DNA of 33,299 nt from Candidatus Rokuibacteriota bacterium (lineage in GTDB: Bacteria > Methylomirabilota > Methylomirabilia > Rokubacteriales > CSP1-6): assembly GCA_016209385.1 (NCBI GenBank), contig JACQWB010000125.1, positions 1-33,299 of the forward strand, in the 5' to 3' direction. Positions 22,006 to 29,929 of the stretch are shown piece after piece. The notes below the pieces were generated by a model that ran no database searches, was not told the origin of the DNA, and was given only the letters and a program-made list of their open reading frames with translations. Position numbers and translations under genes: made by a program. The number at the start of each line of letters is the position of its first letter. Position 1 is the first letter of the stretch.

Positions 22006-24014
22006 GAGCCCTCGCTCCGTCGCTCCTGGCGCTCCTCGTCGGAGCTCTGGCCCTTGCGCGTCCCGCTGCCGGAGCCTCCCGTGTTACCGCGCTCTTTCCG
22101 AGCGACGACTTCACCGTGGCGGACCCGGCTCAGCTCACAGGCCGCCGCGTGGCGCTCCCGCTCCCGAACTGCACGGTTGACCCGTCGGGCTGCGACGAAA
22201 TCCGGCTGCTGAACCAGCTCGACGGGTTCAGCCTCAACCCGCGCGTCGCGCTTCGGGTCTCGGCGCCTCTCGACCTCGGCTCGGTCACCCGCGACACCGT
22301 CTTTCTCCTCCCGCTGGGCGGCGGGGCGCCCGTTGGCCTCGCGCGCCTGGTATGGGACCCCGAGGGCCGAACCCTCTACGGTCATCCCGAGCGGCTCCTG
22401 AACCAGGGAAGTCGCTATGCCCTGGTGGTGACGGGAGGCGTGAGAGACGCCGACGGTCAGCCCCTCATGCCTTCGGGGGGGACGCCTGCCACGCTCGGAA
22501 GACGGCTCGAGGCCCTCGGGGTCATGGCCTCTCGCGTCGTCGCGTTGTCGAGCTTCACGACCCAGTCGGTCACCGCTGACCTCGAGAAGATCCGCCGCCG
22601 GCTCGACCAGCTCCCCGCCGCGCGTCTCCGCTTCGACCTCGCCCGCGGCAGGCGCCGGAGTATCTTCCCGCGACGCGAGATCGCCAGGATGGAGCACCGC
22701 CGCCACGTTCGCCTCAGCGACGACCCGTATGCGCCGGTGCCGCTGCCTCTGGCCCTGATCCCGCCGGCCGAGGTGAACCTCGTCGCCTTCGGCGCCTTCA
22801 GCTCTCCCAGCTTTCTCACCCCTGACCGGATCGTCCCTCAGGTTCCGACTCGGACCGGTACGCCCCGGATTCAGCGTGAGGAGGAGGTCCACGTGACCGT
22901 GATGTTGCCGGCCGGGCCGAAGCCGGCTCGTGGCTGGCCGGTGGCGGTCTTCGGTCACGGCTACGGGGGGGATCGCCACGCGAGCCTGCTGGCTGTCGCC
23001 GGCACGCTCGCCCGTCACGGCTTCGCCACGCTCGGCATCAACGTGATCGGCCACGGCGGCGGCGACAAGGGGGCGCTGGTGATCGAGCGCGCGGGAAGGG
23101 AAACGGTAACGCTGCCCTCGGGCGGGCGGGGGACGGACCTGGATCGTGACGGCCAGATCGGTCCCACCGAAGGGGTCGGGACTCTCGCCGGCGGCCGGCT
23201 CACGCTGGTCTCGAATCGGGACGGAATCCGCCAGACGGTGGCGGACCTCATGCGGCTCTTCCGCGCCGTGCGCGCGGGGGTCGACGTCGACGGCGACGGC
23301 GCGCCTGACCTGGATGGCGAGCAGCTCTACTACTTCGGCCAATCCTTCGGCGGCATCTACGGGACGCTGCTGGTGGCGGTGGACCCGCTGGTGACGGTCG
23401 GCGTCCTCAACGTTCCGGGTGGCCCGATCGTGGAGGTCGCGCGACTCTCGCCGGTCTTCAGGAAGTTCGTGATCCGGGCGCTCAGAGACCGGCGCCCGCC
23501 GCTGTTGAACGGCGCGGACGACTTCCACGAGTCGCTCCCGCTCCCGGACGAGCCGCCGGTGACGGCTCCCCACCCGGGAGCGATCGCGGTCCAGGAGTTT
23601 CTGGATCGAGCCGAGTGGCTAAGCCAGCCGGGGAACCCGGTGGCCTATGCGCTGCATCTGAAGCTCGCCCCGCTCGCGGGAAACGGCCCGAAGGCCGTCC
23701 TCTACCAGCTCGCGGTCGGCGATCGCACGGTCCCGAACGCGACGACGCTCAACATCCTGAGGGCCGGGGACCTGCTTTCCTCCACCTCGGCCTTCCGTCA
23801 CGATCGGATCGCGGACCAGCTCGGCGACACGCTTCAGGACCCGCACGCGTTTCTCACCTGGACGTGGCTCCCGTCGGTCGCCGGGATCGGCCGGGCGGCG
23901 CAAGAGCAGGTGGCCCGGTTCTTTCTGAGCCGCGGGGCGAGGATCGAGCATCCCGACTTCTTCGATCCGAAACCCCACGGGGTTCCCGTCTTCGAGGTGC
24001 CGTTCAGGGAGTAG
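22002..24014 (+). CDS. Secreted alpha/beta hydrolase with Ig-like N-terminal domain
   Basis: A 670-aa exported protein. The signal peptide is ALAPSLLALLVGALALARPAAG. Residues about 30-190 look like a bacterial Ig-like module (ALFPSDDFTVAD, NPRVALRVSAPLD, YALVVTGGVRDADGQPL). The hydrolase domain starts near 300: VAVFGHGYGGDRHASLLAV (oxyanion-hole side) and the nucleophile S448 in YFGQSFGGIYG. Acidic loops DLDRDGQIGPTEG and DVDGDGAPDLDG look like calcium sites. The late DPKPHGVPVF or an earlier DPHAF could hold the histidine. It probably cleaves esters or lipids outside the cytoplasm; substrate unknown. GTG 22002 overlaps the previous stop, so it was co-translated with the HtrA gene. Confidence 0.82.
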   Translation: MRALAPSLLALLVGALALARPAAGASRVTALFPSDDFTVADPAQLTGRRVALPLPNCTVDPSGCDEIRLLNQLDGFSLNPRVALRVSAPLDLGSVTRDTVFLLPLGGGAPVGLARLVWDPEGRTLYGHPERLLNQGSRYALVVTGGVRDADGQPLMPSGGTPATLGRRLEALGVMASRVVALSSFTTQSVTADLEKIRRRLDQLPAARLRFDLARGRRRSIFPRREIARMEHRRHVRLSDDPYAPVPLPLALIPPAEVNLVAFGAFSSPSFLTPDRIVPQVPTRTGTPRIQREEEVHVTVMLPAGPKPARGWPVAVFGHGYGGDRHASLLAVAGTLARHGFATLGINVIGHGGGDKGALVIERAGRETVTLPSGGRGTDLDRDGQIGPTEGVGTLAGGRLTLVSNRDGIRQTVADLMRLFRAVRAGVDVDGDGAPDLDGEQLYYFGQSFGGIYGTLLVAVDPLVTVGVLNVPGGPIVEVARLSPVFRKFVIRALRDRRPPLLNGADDFHESLPLPDEPPVTAPHPGAIAVQEFLDRAEWLSQPGNPVAYALHLKLAPLAGNGPKAVLYQLAVGDRTVPNATTLNILRAGDLLSSTSAFRHDRIADQLGDTLQDPHAFLTWTWLPSVAGIGRAAQEQVARFFLSRGARIEHPDFFDPKPHGVPVFEVPFRE

Positions 24015-24032
24015 CGCCTAGAGCACCAACCT

Positions 24033-24440
24033 CCAGGGCTGATCGAAAAATGGGGCCGCGGCACAAATCGGGTGCTGGCGGCGTGCCGTGAGGCGGGAAT
24101 CGAGCCTCCTGAGTTTCGGGAAGTGTCAGGATCGGTGGTGGTTACGTTTAGGGTGAGGGTGAGGGTGGGGCGCACGCCTCAAGTCGTCCCTCATGTGACC
24201 CCTCAAGTCACCCCTCATGTCGTGGCCCTATTGGAGGCTGCGCGTGAGCCGCGCAGCCGCGACGAACTCCAGCGAGTTACGGGACTCAGGGACCGCATGC
24301 ACTTTCTGAAAGCCTATCTGGACCCGCTCTTGGCCGCGGGGTGGGTCGAAATGACCATTCCCGACAAGCCACGTAGCCGCCTGCAGCGGTACGGCACCAC
24401 GAAGGTAGGGTTGGCCGCACTGCAACACGAGCGGTCATGA
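24033..24440 (+). pseudogene. C-terminal fragment of an AlbA_2/RecG-like ATP-binding regulator
   Basis: The frame from about 24033 reads GLIEKWGRGTNRVLAACREAG, the HATPase_c_4 end of this family, with no start codon before it. Then come EPPEFREVSGSVVVTFRV, a Pro-Gln/His-Val repeat (PQVVPHVTPQVTPHV) typical of the linker, and a winged helix (SRDELQRVTGLRDRMHFLKAYLDPLLAAGWVEM) ending at TGA 24440. About 300 N-terminal residues are missing; the previous gene stops only 18 nt upstream. GTG 24072 could still start a 122-aa wHTH protein, so a small functional product is possible. Confidence 0.7.
24151..24170 (+). other. G-quadruplex-type motif
   Basis: GGGTGAGGGTGAGGGTGGGG has four G-runs of three or more with loops TGA, TGA and T, a textbook intramolecular quadruplex on the plus strand. 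It lies in the region coding RVRVRVG of the regulator fragment. Confidence 0.6.
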
Positions 24441-24527
24441 ATTGGCAGATCAGATCTGCCACGGGGTATACCCGACTCAATTCTTGTCACTTTAGCTGGC
24501 CGACAAGTGGGCTAGCCGGATAGGCCC

Positions 24528-24650
24528 TCAGGCGCGCAGATCGCTGGCCAGGGCAGCGAGCGTGGCTCTGGCCCAGGGCTCTTGGAGGGACCAGACCGGG
24601 GCAGGCCGCCGCCCGTGATTCGCGTCCCCCCCTTCCGCTCGGCGCGGCTA
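24528..24650 (-). pseudogene. Remnant of a PNPOx-like gene (3' end, frameshifted)
   Basis: On the minus strand the end reads PVWSLQEPWARATLAALAS and stops at TGA 24530-24528, against PVPSLDQPWAKATLEALAQ in the intact gene at 25644-26129. A preceding GGTRITGG (against AGMRITGA) is in another frame, so a frameshift separates them. The rest of the gene is gone. It is a diverged paralogue and not a recent copy. Confidence 0.7.
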
Positions 24651-24941
24651 CCCGCCCCCTCCAGGATGGGTTTTCGCCGGCCGGCTGCCCGGGCGGGGTA
24701 CCCACGAAGTGGGTGGGCGCGCGCTTCCGGGGACCGAATTCGTTTCCTTCCCCCAAGGGTGAGGTTGGGAAAGAATCGAATCCCGCTTCAGCGCCCCGGA
24801 GCCTCTGATCCTGCCTGGGCTGGGCCGGCCAGGGGCGGTTTTCCCTGGGGGTTTCGAGTCCGAGCGATCGGCAGGTGTGTCTGGCCCGACAGCCCCAGAT
24901 GCCTTCCCGGCTCTATGGGACTGTCAGCGAGTTAGCCAAGG
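24651..24941. other. Gene-free stretch
   Basis: No credible gene. The sequence after the remnant holds a hairpin GACAGCCCCA (24888-24897) with TGGGACTGTC (24916-24925), about 20 nt beyond the 3' end of the DUF5666 gene. It could act as a weak terminator for that minus-strand gene, but no T-run follows. 24441-24527 is also empty. Confidence 0.4.
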
Positions 24942-25490
24942 CTAGTCGAATTTAAGCTTGGTCGCCGGAGTCACCCGAATCGTGAGTCCCATAACGTTGA
25001 GCGTCTTATCGGACTTATCGATGTTCTGGACTCTGCCCGTCACCTCGATCCCCTCGCCTGCCTTGCCATTGCTGACCGTGATCTTTGCCGCCTCGAATAC
25101 CTCATCCTCTCGGAGCTTCCCCCTGACCTCGGCCGCCATTCCTGGCCGCAAGGCGGAAAGCCGGGATTGGCCCAGTCGGTCCTGGATCTGGGTCTCCTCA
25201 GTCATGACCACCTTCACGCCCAGGACGGCGAGGCTCTTTTCCACGCCGTTCACCAGCTGGATACGGCCCTGGAGTTTTTCCTCGCCGGGCCCGTTCTGGA
25301 TCCCGATCTCATGTGCGCGGACCTCGCGCGCGCCCGAGGGCCTGCCCGCCACGGCCACGCGCTGGTCAAGCTCCAGATCGTCAAAGTTCGCGGGACGACC
25401 TCCCGGCAGCTCCCCGGGCGCGAGGAAGAGCGCCAGCATCAATAAGAGAGCGAGCCCCTCGATCCATCCGAAGGCTCTTTCGCATGGCAT
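24942..25490 (-). CDS. Exported DUF5666-type protein
   Basis: A 182-aa protein with a hydrophobic N-terminal segment (GLALLLMLALFLAPG) that acts as signal peptide or anchor. Three similar beta-rich units follow, each with a V-x-G-R strand and a V-x-V-T-x-x-T end: QRVAVAGRPS, KLQGRIQLVNGVEKSLAVLGVKVVM followed by TEETQIQD, and EVTGRVQNIDKSDKTLNVMG with IRVTPATKLKFD. GMAAEVRGKLREDEVFEAAKI is the linker type of DUF5666. Function is unknown; such proteins are periplasmic or surface beta-barrel-like folds. ATG 25490 is placed before the hydrophobic segment. It lies 153 nt from the PNPOx-like gene on the same strand. Confidence 0.75.
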   Translation of the reverse strand: MPCERAFGWIEGLALLLMLALFLAPGELPGGRPANFDDLELDQRVAVAGRPSGAREVRAHEIGIQNGPGEEKLQGRIQLVNGVEKSLAVLGVKVVMTEETQIQDRLGQSRLSALRPGMAAEVRGKLREDEVFEAAKITVSNGKAGEGIEVTGRVQNIDKSDKTLNVMGLTIRVTPATKLKFD

Positions 25491-25564
25491 TGCTATCCTC
25501 CCCGTGCAAGGACAACTTAGACAGCGGGCGGCACGCGGGTAATCAGGAAAAACCCTGAACGAGA

Positions 25565-25580
25565 CAGGGGAAAACCCCTG
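25565..25580. other. Perfect hairpin CAGGGG-AAAA-CCCCTG
   Basis: A 6-bp GC stem with a tetraloop in the 153-nt gap. In minus-strand sense it lies 64 nt after the PNPOx-like gene and 75 nt before the DUF5666 start. Related words CCCTGAA (25553) and CAGGGG (25590) flank it. It may be a weak terminator or leader structure; no long T-run follows at once. Confidence 0.45.
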
Positions 25581-25643
25581 AATATCTCTCAGGGGCTGGG
25601 GGTGGCTCGGCAGTCCCGCTCCCGGTTGGAGTAAGCGATTCAG

Positions 25644-26129
25644 CTACATGCCCTGCGCCAGCGCTTCAAGCGTCGCCTTGGCCCAGGGCTGGTCCAGGGA
25701 CGGGACCGGGGCGTAGGTGGCCGCCCCCGTGATCCGCATCCCCGCCTCCCACTCGGCGGGGCCGTCCTCGAGAACATCCTCCACCGTGAGGCTGAAGAGG
25801 CCGGCGTCGGGCAGGCCAGGCACGGGGTGGGGCCCCTCTGCAGCTCGAACCTTCACGTAGAAGGTCCGCTCGGGCTCGACGAGGAGCAGGGTCGCTGTCT
25901 GGCGCTCGAGGAGATTCCGGGCGCTCCGGCTCCGGGCGCCGATCACGATGCGGATCGTCTTGGGCCCTGCGGCGCGCACCTCGAGGGAGGAGAGGAGCAT
26001 CGGGTGCGGGAAGCCCCCGGGATCGACCGTGATCAGGGGGAGGACCTTGCCGAGATGGCGCGCGAGGTCGCCCTGTGAGAGGCGCGCGACGAGGTCAGCC
26101 GGCAGCTCAGGACCGAGGGAGCGGGACAC
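25644..26129 (-). CDS. Pyridoxamine 5'-phosphate oxidase-like flavin-domain protein
   Basis: A 161-aa split-barrel protein of the PNPOx-like superfamily. It has the N-terminal LITVDPGGFPHPMLLSSLEVRA strand pair, then TIRIVIGARSRSARNLLERQTATLLLV, where Arg and Ser residues contact the flavin phosphate in relatives, and late AGMRITGAATYAP. The family covers FMN- or F420-dependent reductases and heme-binding proteins; the specific role is not readable. The start is GTG 26129, 29 nt after the MoeB-like gene on the same strand, so they may be co-transcribed. A decayed relative of its 3' end is at 24528-24650. Confidence 0.75.
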   Translation of the reverse strand: MSRSLGPELPADLVARLSQGDLARHLGKVLPLITVDPGGFPHPMLLSSLEVRAAGPKTIRIVIGARSRSARNLLERQTATLLLVEPERTFYVKVRAAEGPHPVPGLPDAGLFSLTVEDVLEDGPAEWEAGMRITGAATYAPVPSLDQPWAKATLEALAQGM

Positions 26130-26158
26130 GGTCCTGCGGGCGTGGTCGCGCCCGAGCC

Positions 26159-27382
26159 TCAGCCGCCGGCCTTGGCCGTCGGGACCGTAGCAGCTTCAGG
26201 CCGGCCGTCGTCGCCCATGGCGCAGGCCTGGCCGGCTCCTTCCATGTGGATGGAGAGGTCCTTAATGGTGGGGTTCTCGCCGCAGAGCGGACACTTCGGG
26301 TCGCGGCGGAGCTTCACCTCTCTGAAGCGCATGCCGAGGGCGTCATAGGTGAGGAGCCGCCCGATCAGCGGCTCGCCGAAGCCGGCGAGCAGCTTGATCG
26401 CCTCGGTCGCCTGCACCAGCCCGATCACTCCTGGGAGCACGCCCAGGACGCCGGCCTCGCTTCAGGAGGGGACCAGGCCCGCCGGGGGCGGGTTCGGGTA
26501 GAGGCAGCGGTAGCAGGGCCCCCGGTCCGGAGCGAGGACCGTGGCCATGCCCTCGAACTGGAAGATCGAGCCGTGGACGTTGGTCTTCCCTTCGAGGTAG
26601 CAGGCGTCGTTGACCAGGTAGCGGGTCTCGAAGTTGTCCGAGCCGTCGACGATCAGGTCGTAGTCCGTGATCACGTCCATGACGTTGTCGACGGTGATGC
26701 GCATCGGAAGCGCGATCACGTTGACGTCGGGGTTGATCGCCTTGATCGTGCGCGTGCCGGACTCGACCTTCGCCTTGCCGATGTCCGCGGTGGTGTGGAG
26801 GACCTGCCGCTGCAGATTCGTGATGTCGACGACGTCGCCGTCCATCAGCCCGAGGGTGCCGACGCCCGCCGCGGCGAGGTAGAGGCCGATGGGCGAGCCG
26901 AGCCCGCCGGCGCCGATCAGCAGGACCTTCGAGCGCAGCAGCCGCCGCTGCCCCTTGTCGCCCACCTGCGCGAGGAGGAAGTGCCGGCTGTACCGCTGGA
27001 TCTGGTCCGGGGTCATCGGCACCTCACGGACGACGGGGAGGCCCGACTGGACCCACTTCTGGTAGCCCCCCTGGAGATTGATGACCGTCGTGTAGCCGAG
27101 CTCGCGGAGCGCCTTCGCGGCCAGGACCGAGCGGAGCCCGGTCTGGCAGTAGAGGACGATCGGCGTGTTCGGGTCGGTCACGGCGGTGCCGATGCGGAAC
27201 TCGAGGAAACCGCGGCTGATGTTGTTCGCCGCCTCGATGTGCCCGTCGCGGAACTCGTCCGGGTCGCGGACGTCGATGACGACGACCTTGTCTCCGGACT
27301 TGAGCCGGCGCTCGAGGTCGGCGGGGCCCTCTTCGGGAACGACCCGGCGCGCCTCAGCGAGCATTTCCTTCAGGGTCTTCAT
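26159..27382 (-). CDS. Rhodanese-MoeB/ThiF fusion, probable selenoprotein (Sec307 at catalytic Cys)
   Basis: A 407-aa product if TGA at 26464-26462 is decoded. Residues 1-118 are a rhodanese domain with active-site C79 in LYCQTGLRS. The E1-like domain has the ATP loop GAGGLGSP (157-164), [14 protein letters not shown] and the zinc pairs CYRC and CPLC. The sequence across the stop is [20 protein letters not shown]; family members read VPSCAEAGVLG, so UGA replaces the conserved cysteine that forms the thioester or persulfide. No frameshift is needed. MoeB/ThiF proteins adenylate the C-terminus of sulfur-carrier proteins (MoaD/ThiS); the rhodanese would supply sulfur. The usual MOCS3 order is E1 then rhodanese; here rhodanese is first. 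MoeB was, as I recall, listed among metagenomic selenoprotein candidates. A nonsense mutation is the alternative. Confidence 0.85.
26429..26448 (-). promoter_or_regulatory. SECIS-like hairpin after UGA of the MoeB-like gene
   Basis: In mRNA sense TCCTGGG (26448-26442), loop CGTGCT, CCCAGGA (26435-26429): a perfect 7-bp stem with a 6-nt loop. It starts 13 nt after the UGA, placing the loop 20 nt downstream, with G as the second loop base. These are the known limits for bacterial SelB elements. Confidence 0.75.
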
Positions 27383-27390
27383 GGCGAGGA

Positions 27391-27469
27391 TATTACCCCA
27401 TTTCCGGTCGGGTGAATAGTGATTCTCCCGCACAGCCGGGTCGCGGCTCGCGGCAGCGACTGCTATACT
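27391..27469. promoter_or_regulatory. Divergent promoter region, MoeB-like / rmlA
   Basis: Minus strand: TAATAT (27396-27391), 8 nt before ATG 27382. Plus strand: TATACT (27464-27469), 11 nt before ATG 27481. Both would give leaderless or nearly leaderless mRNAs, and neither gene has a Shine-Dalgarno sequence. The -35 elements are weak. Confidence 0.45.
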
Positions 27470-27480
27470 CTCAAAACTTC

Positions 27481-28365
27481 ATGATGAATGCCAGAAAGGG
27501 CATCATCCTCGCCGGGGGCTCCGGCAGCCGCCTCTACCCCCTGACGCTCGCCCTCAGCAAGCAGCTCGTCCCGATCTACAACAAGCCGATGATCTATTAC
27601 CCGCTCTCGACGCTGATGCTCGCCGGCATCCGCGAGATCCTCGTCATCACCACACCGCAGGACCAGGGCGCGTTCCAGCGGCTGCTCGGCGACGGCGGCC
27701 ATCTCGGTCTTCGCCTGGAGTACGCGGCGCAACCGCGCCCCGAAGGCCTCGCGCAGGCCTTCGTGATCGGCCGGCGCTTCATCGGCGACGGCCCCGTCGC
27801 GCTCGCCCTCGGCGACAACGTCTTCTACGGGCACGGGTTGCCCGATTACCTGAGACGCGCCGCCGAACGCACGGCGGGCGCCACGGTCTTCGCCTACTGG
27901 GTGCGTGACCCGGAGCGCTACGGCGTCGTCGAGTTCGACGCCTCGGGACACGCGATCGGTCTCGAGGAGAAGCCGGCCAAGCCGCGCTCCTCGTACGCGG
28001 TCACCGGCCTCTACTTCTACGACAACCGCGTCGTCGAGATCGCCGCGGACCTCAGACCGTCCGCGCGCGGCGAGCTCGAGATCACCGACGTCAACGCGGC
28101 CTATCTGGCCTGGGGCGCGCTGCACGTCGAGAAGCTCGGGCGGGGTATCGCGTGGCTGGACACGGGGACGCACGAGGCGTTGCTCCAGGCGTCCACCTTC
28201 ATCCAGACGATCGAGGAGCGACAGGGGCTCATGGTCGCCTGTCTGGAGGAGATCGCCTTCCGGCTCGGCTGGATCACCGCCCACGACGTCCTGCGGGTCG
28301 CGAAGCCGATGAAGGACAACTCGTACGGCCAGTACCTGTTGCGCCTGGTCGAGACGGACACGTAA
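27481..28365 (+). CDS. rmlA: Glucose-1-phosphate thymidylyltransferase
   Basis: A 294-aa RmlA/RfbA that makes dTDP-glucose from dTTP and glucose-1-phosphate, the first step of dTDP-rhamnose synthesis. The nucleotide-binding signature [16 protein letters not shown] is at the N-terminus, followed by [29 protein letters not shown] (metal-binding Asp) and [22 protein letters not shown]. The end DNSYGQYLL is typical. Length is normal. ATG 27481 (or 27484) lies just after a TATACT box without a ribosome site. rmlC and rmlB follow with gaps of 11 and 4 nt; rmlD is not in the window, so the pathway as seen stops at the 4-keto-rhamnose stage. Confidence 0.95.
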   Translation: MMNARKGIILAGGSGSRLYPLTLALSKQLVPIYNKPMIYYPLSTLMLAGIREILVITTPQDQGAFQRLLGDGGHLGLRLEYAAQPRPEGLAQAFVIGRRFIGDGPVALALGDNVFYGHGLPDYLRRAAERTAGATVFAYWVRDPERYGVVEFDASGHAIGLEEKPAKPRSSYAVTGLYFYDNRVVEIAADLRPSARGELEITDVNAAYLAWGALHVEKLGRGIAWLDTGTHEALLQASTFIQTIEERQGLMVACLEEIAFRLGWITAHDVLRVAKPMKDNSYGQYLLRLVETDT

Positions 28366-28376
28366 GATCACCGGTG

Positions 28377-28913
28377 ATGGAGCTCACCCCGCCCGCCAAG
28401 CGCGCCTTCCAGCTCCAGTCCTACGGCGCGTCCGCGTCCATCGATGGCGTCCACGTCGTGGAACTCCGACGCCACCACGACGACGGCGGCTCGATGACGG
28501 AACTCGCCCGCCTGACCGACGGGCGGACGGGGGCGCTGCCGGGTTTCGAGGTCCGGCAGGTCAACTACAGCGAGGTCGCCCCGGGCGCGATCAAGGCGTT
28601 CCACCTCCACGCGCGCCAGACCGACGTCTGGTACGTGCCGCCGGCGGACCGCATGCTCGTGGTGCTCCTCGACGTGCGCCAGGGTTCCGCCACCGAGGGC
28701 GCGCGCGCGCGCCTCGTGTTGGGCGACGGGACCTCGCGCCTGCTGCGCATCCCGCCGGGCGTCGCCCATGGCGTGCGCAATCTCGGCGCCGCGACCGGAC
28801 GGATCGTCTACTTCACGGACGTCCACTTCTCGCCCGAACCCTCGATGTGCGACGAGGGGCGCCTGCCGTGGGACTTCGCGGGCGCCGAGATCTGGGAACC
28901 GGTGCGCGGATAG
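28377..28913 (+). CDS. rmlC: dTDP-4-dehydrorhamnose 3,5-epimerase-like cupin
   Basis: A 178-aa RmlC-type cupin between rmlA and rmlB. The core has EVRQVNYSEVAPGAIKAFHLH, with the histidine that acts as base in RmlC, then WYVPPADRMLVVLLDVR and LLRIPPGVAHGVRNLGAATGRIVYFTD, the second cupin strand pair. The N-terminal 50 residues, with an Arg/His/Asp-rich stretch RRHHDDGG, differ from typical RmlC, where the protein begins with the ligand-binding strands. It would isomerise carbons 3 and 5 of the keto sugar. Given the divergence it could be an epimerase for another dTDP-sugar. ATG 28377 is 11 nt after rmlA. Confidence 0.82.
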   Translation: MELTPPAKRAFQLQSYGASASIDGVHVVELRRHHDDGGSMTELARLTDGRTGALPGFEVRQVNYSEVAPGAIKAFHLHARQTDVWYVPPADRMLVVLLDVRQGSATEGARARLVLGDGTSRLLRIPPGVAHGVRNLGAATGRIVYFTDVHFSPEPSMCDEGRLPWDFAGAEIWEPVRG

Positions 28914-28917
28914 GCGC

Positions 28918-29916
28918 GTGAAGCTGCTGGTCACGGGCGGCAGTGGCTTCATCGGCTCCAATTTCGTCCGCCACGTGCTGGCGACGCACCCCGGCGACAG
29001 CGTCGTCAACCTCGACAAGCTCACGTATGCGGGCAACCCCGCGAATCTGGCCGACGTCGCGCACGACCCGCGATACGCGTTCGTGCAGGGCGATGTCTGC
29101 GACGCCAAGCTCGTGCGCGACGTCGCCCGCGCCGTGGACGCCGTGATCAACTTCGCCGCGGAGAGTCATGTCGATCGCTCGCTGATGGAGCCGGACGCGT
29201 TCTTGAAGACCGACGTGTTCGGGGTGTTCACGCTGCTCGAGGCGGTCAAGGATCTCGGCATCCCGCGCTTCGTCCACATCTCCACCGACGAGGTGTACGG
29301 CTCCGTCGAGCGCGGGTCGTCGCGGGAGAGCGACCCGTTGCGGCCCTCGAACCCGTACTCGGCGTCGAAGGCGAGCGGCGATCTGCTCGCGCTCGCGTAC
29401 TGGCAGACGCACCGGATCCCGGTCCTGATCACCCGGTCGTCGAACAACTTCGGGCCTTACCAGTACCCGGAGAAGGTCGTGCCGCTGTTCATCACGAACG
29501 CGCTCGAGGACAAGCCGCTGCCGCTCTATGGGGACGGCAAGAACGTCCGCGACTGGCTGTACGTCCTCGACAACTGCTCGGCGATCGATCTCGTGCTCCG
29601 CCAGGGCAAGGACGGCGAGGTCTACAACATCGGGGGGGGCAACGAGGTCGAGAACGTGGTGCTCACGCGCCAGATCCTGCGCCTCGCCGGCAAGCCCGAC
29701 TCGCTGATCCAGCCCGTGAAGGACCGTCCCGGTCACGACCGCCGTTACTCGCTCGATTCGAAGAAGGTGCAGCAGCTCGGCTGGAAGCCGGGCCACCCGT
29801 TCGCCGCGGCGCTCCAGGCGACGGTCGCGTGGTATCGCGAGCACGAATCGTGGTGGCGGCCGCTCAAGTCGGGGGAATTCCGGGCCTACTACGAGAGGCA
29901 GTACGGCCACCGCTGA
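28918..29916 (+). CDS. rmlB: dTDP-glucose 4,6-dehydratase
   Basis: A 332-aa short-chain dehydratase RmlB that converts dTDP-glucose to dTDP-4-keto-6-deoxyglucose with bound NAD. The NAD loop TGGSGFIGSNF is at the N-terminus, NFAAESHVDRS covers the substrate side, and the catalytic region reads HISTDEVYGSVE with PYSASKASGDLL (Tyr and Lys). SNNFGPYQYPEKVVPLFI and GDGKNVRDWLYV are RmlB-specific. The start is GTG 28918, 4 nt after rmlC; an upstream ATG would overlap rmlC widely. It ends 13 nt before the HtrA-like gene. Confidence 0.95.
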   Translation: MKLLVTGGSGFIGSNFVRHVLATHPGDSVVNLDKLTYAGNPANLADVAHDPRYAFVQGDVCDAKLVRDVARAVDAVINFAAESHVDRSLMEPDAFLKTDVFGVFTLLEAVKDLGIPRFVHISTDEVYGSVERGSSRESDPLRPSNPYSASKASGDLLALAYWQTHRIPVLITRSSNNFGPYQYPEKVVPLFITNALEDKPLPLYGDGKNVRDWLYVLDNCSAIDLVLRQGKDGEVYNIGGGNEVENVVLTRQILRLAGKPDSLIQPVKDRPGHDRRYSLDSKKVQQLGWKPGHPFAAALQATVAWYREHESWWRPLKSGEFRAYYERQYGHR

Positions 29917-29929
29917 GGAGGGAGTCCGC

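Noticed and set aside
24888-24935. GTTAGCC at 24929-24935 with an upstream hairpin, as another attC.
   Set aside because: There is no matching AAC box or paired outer arms, and no cassette-like gene around it.
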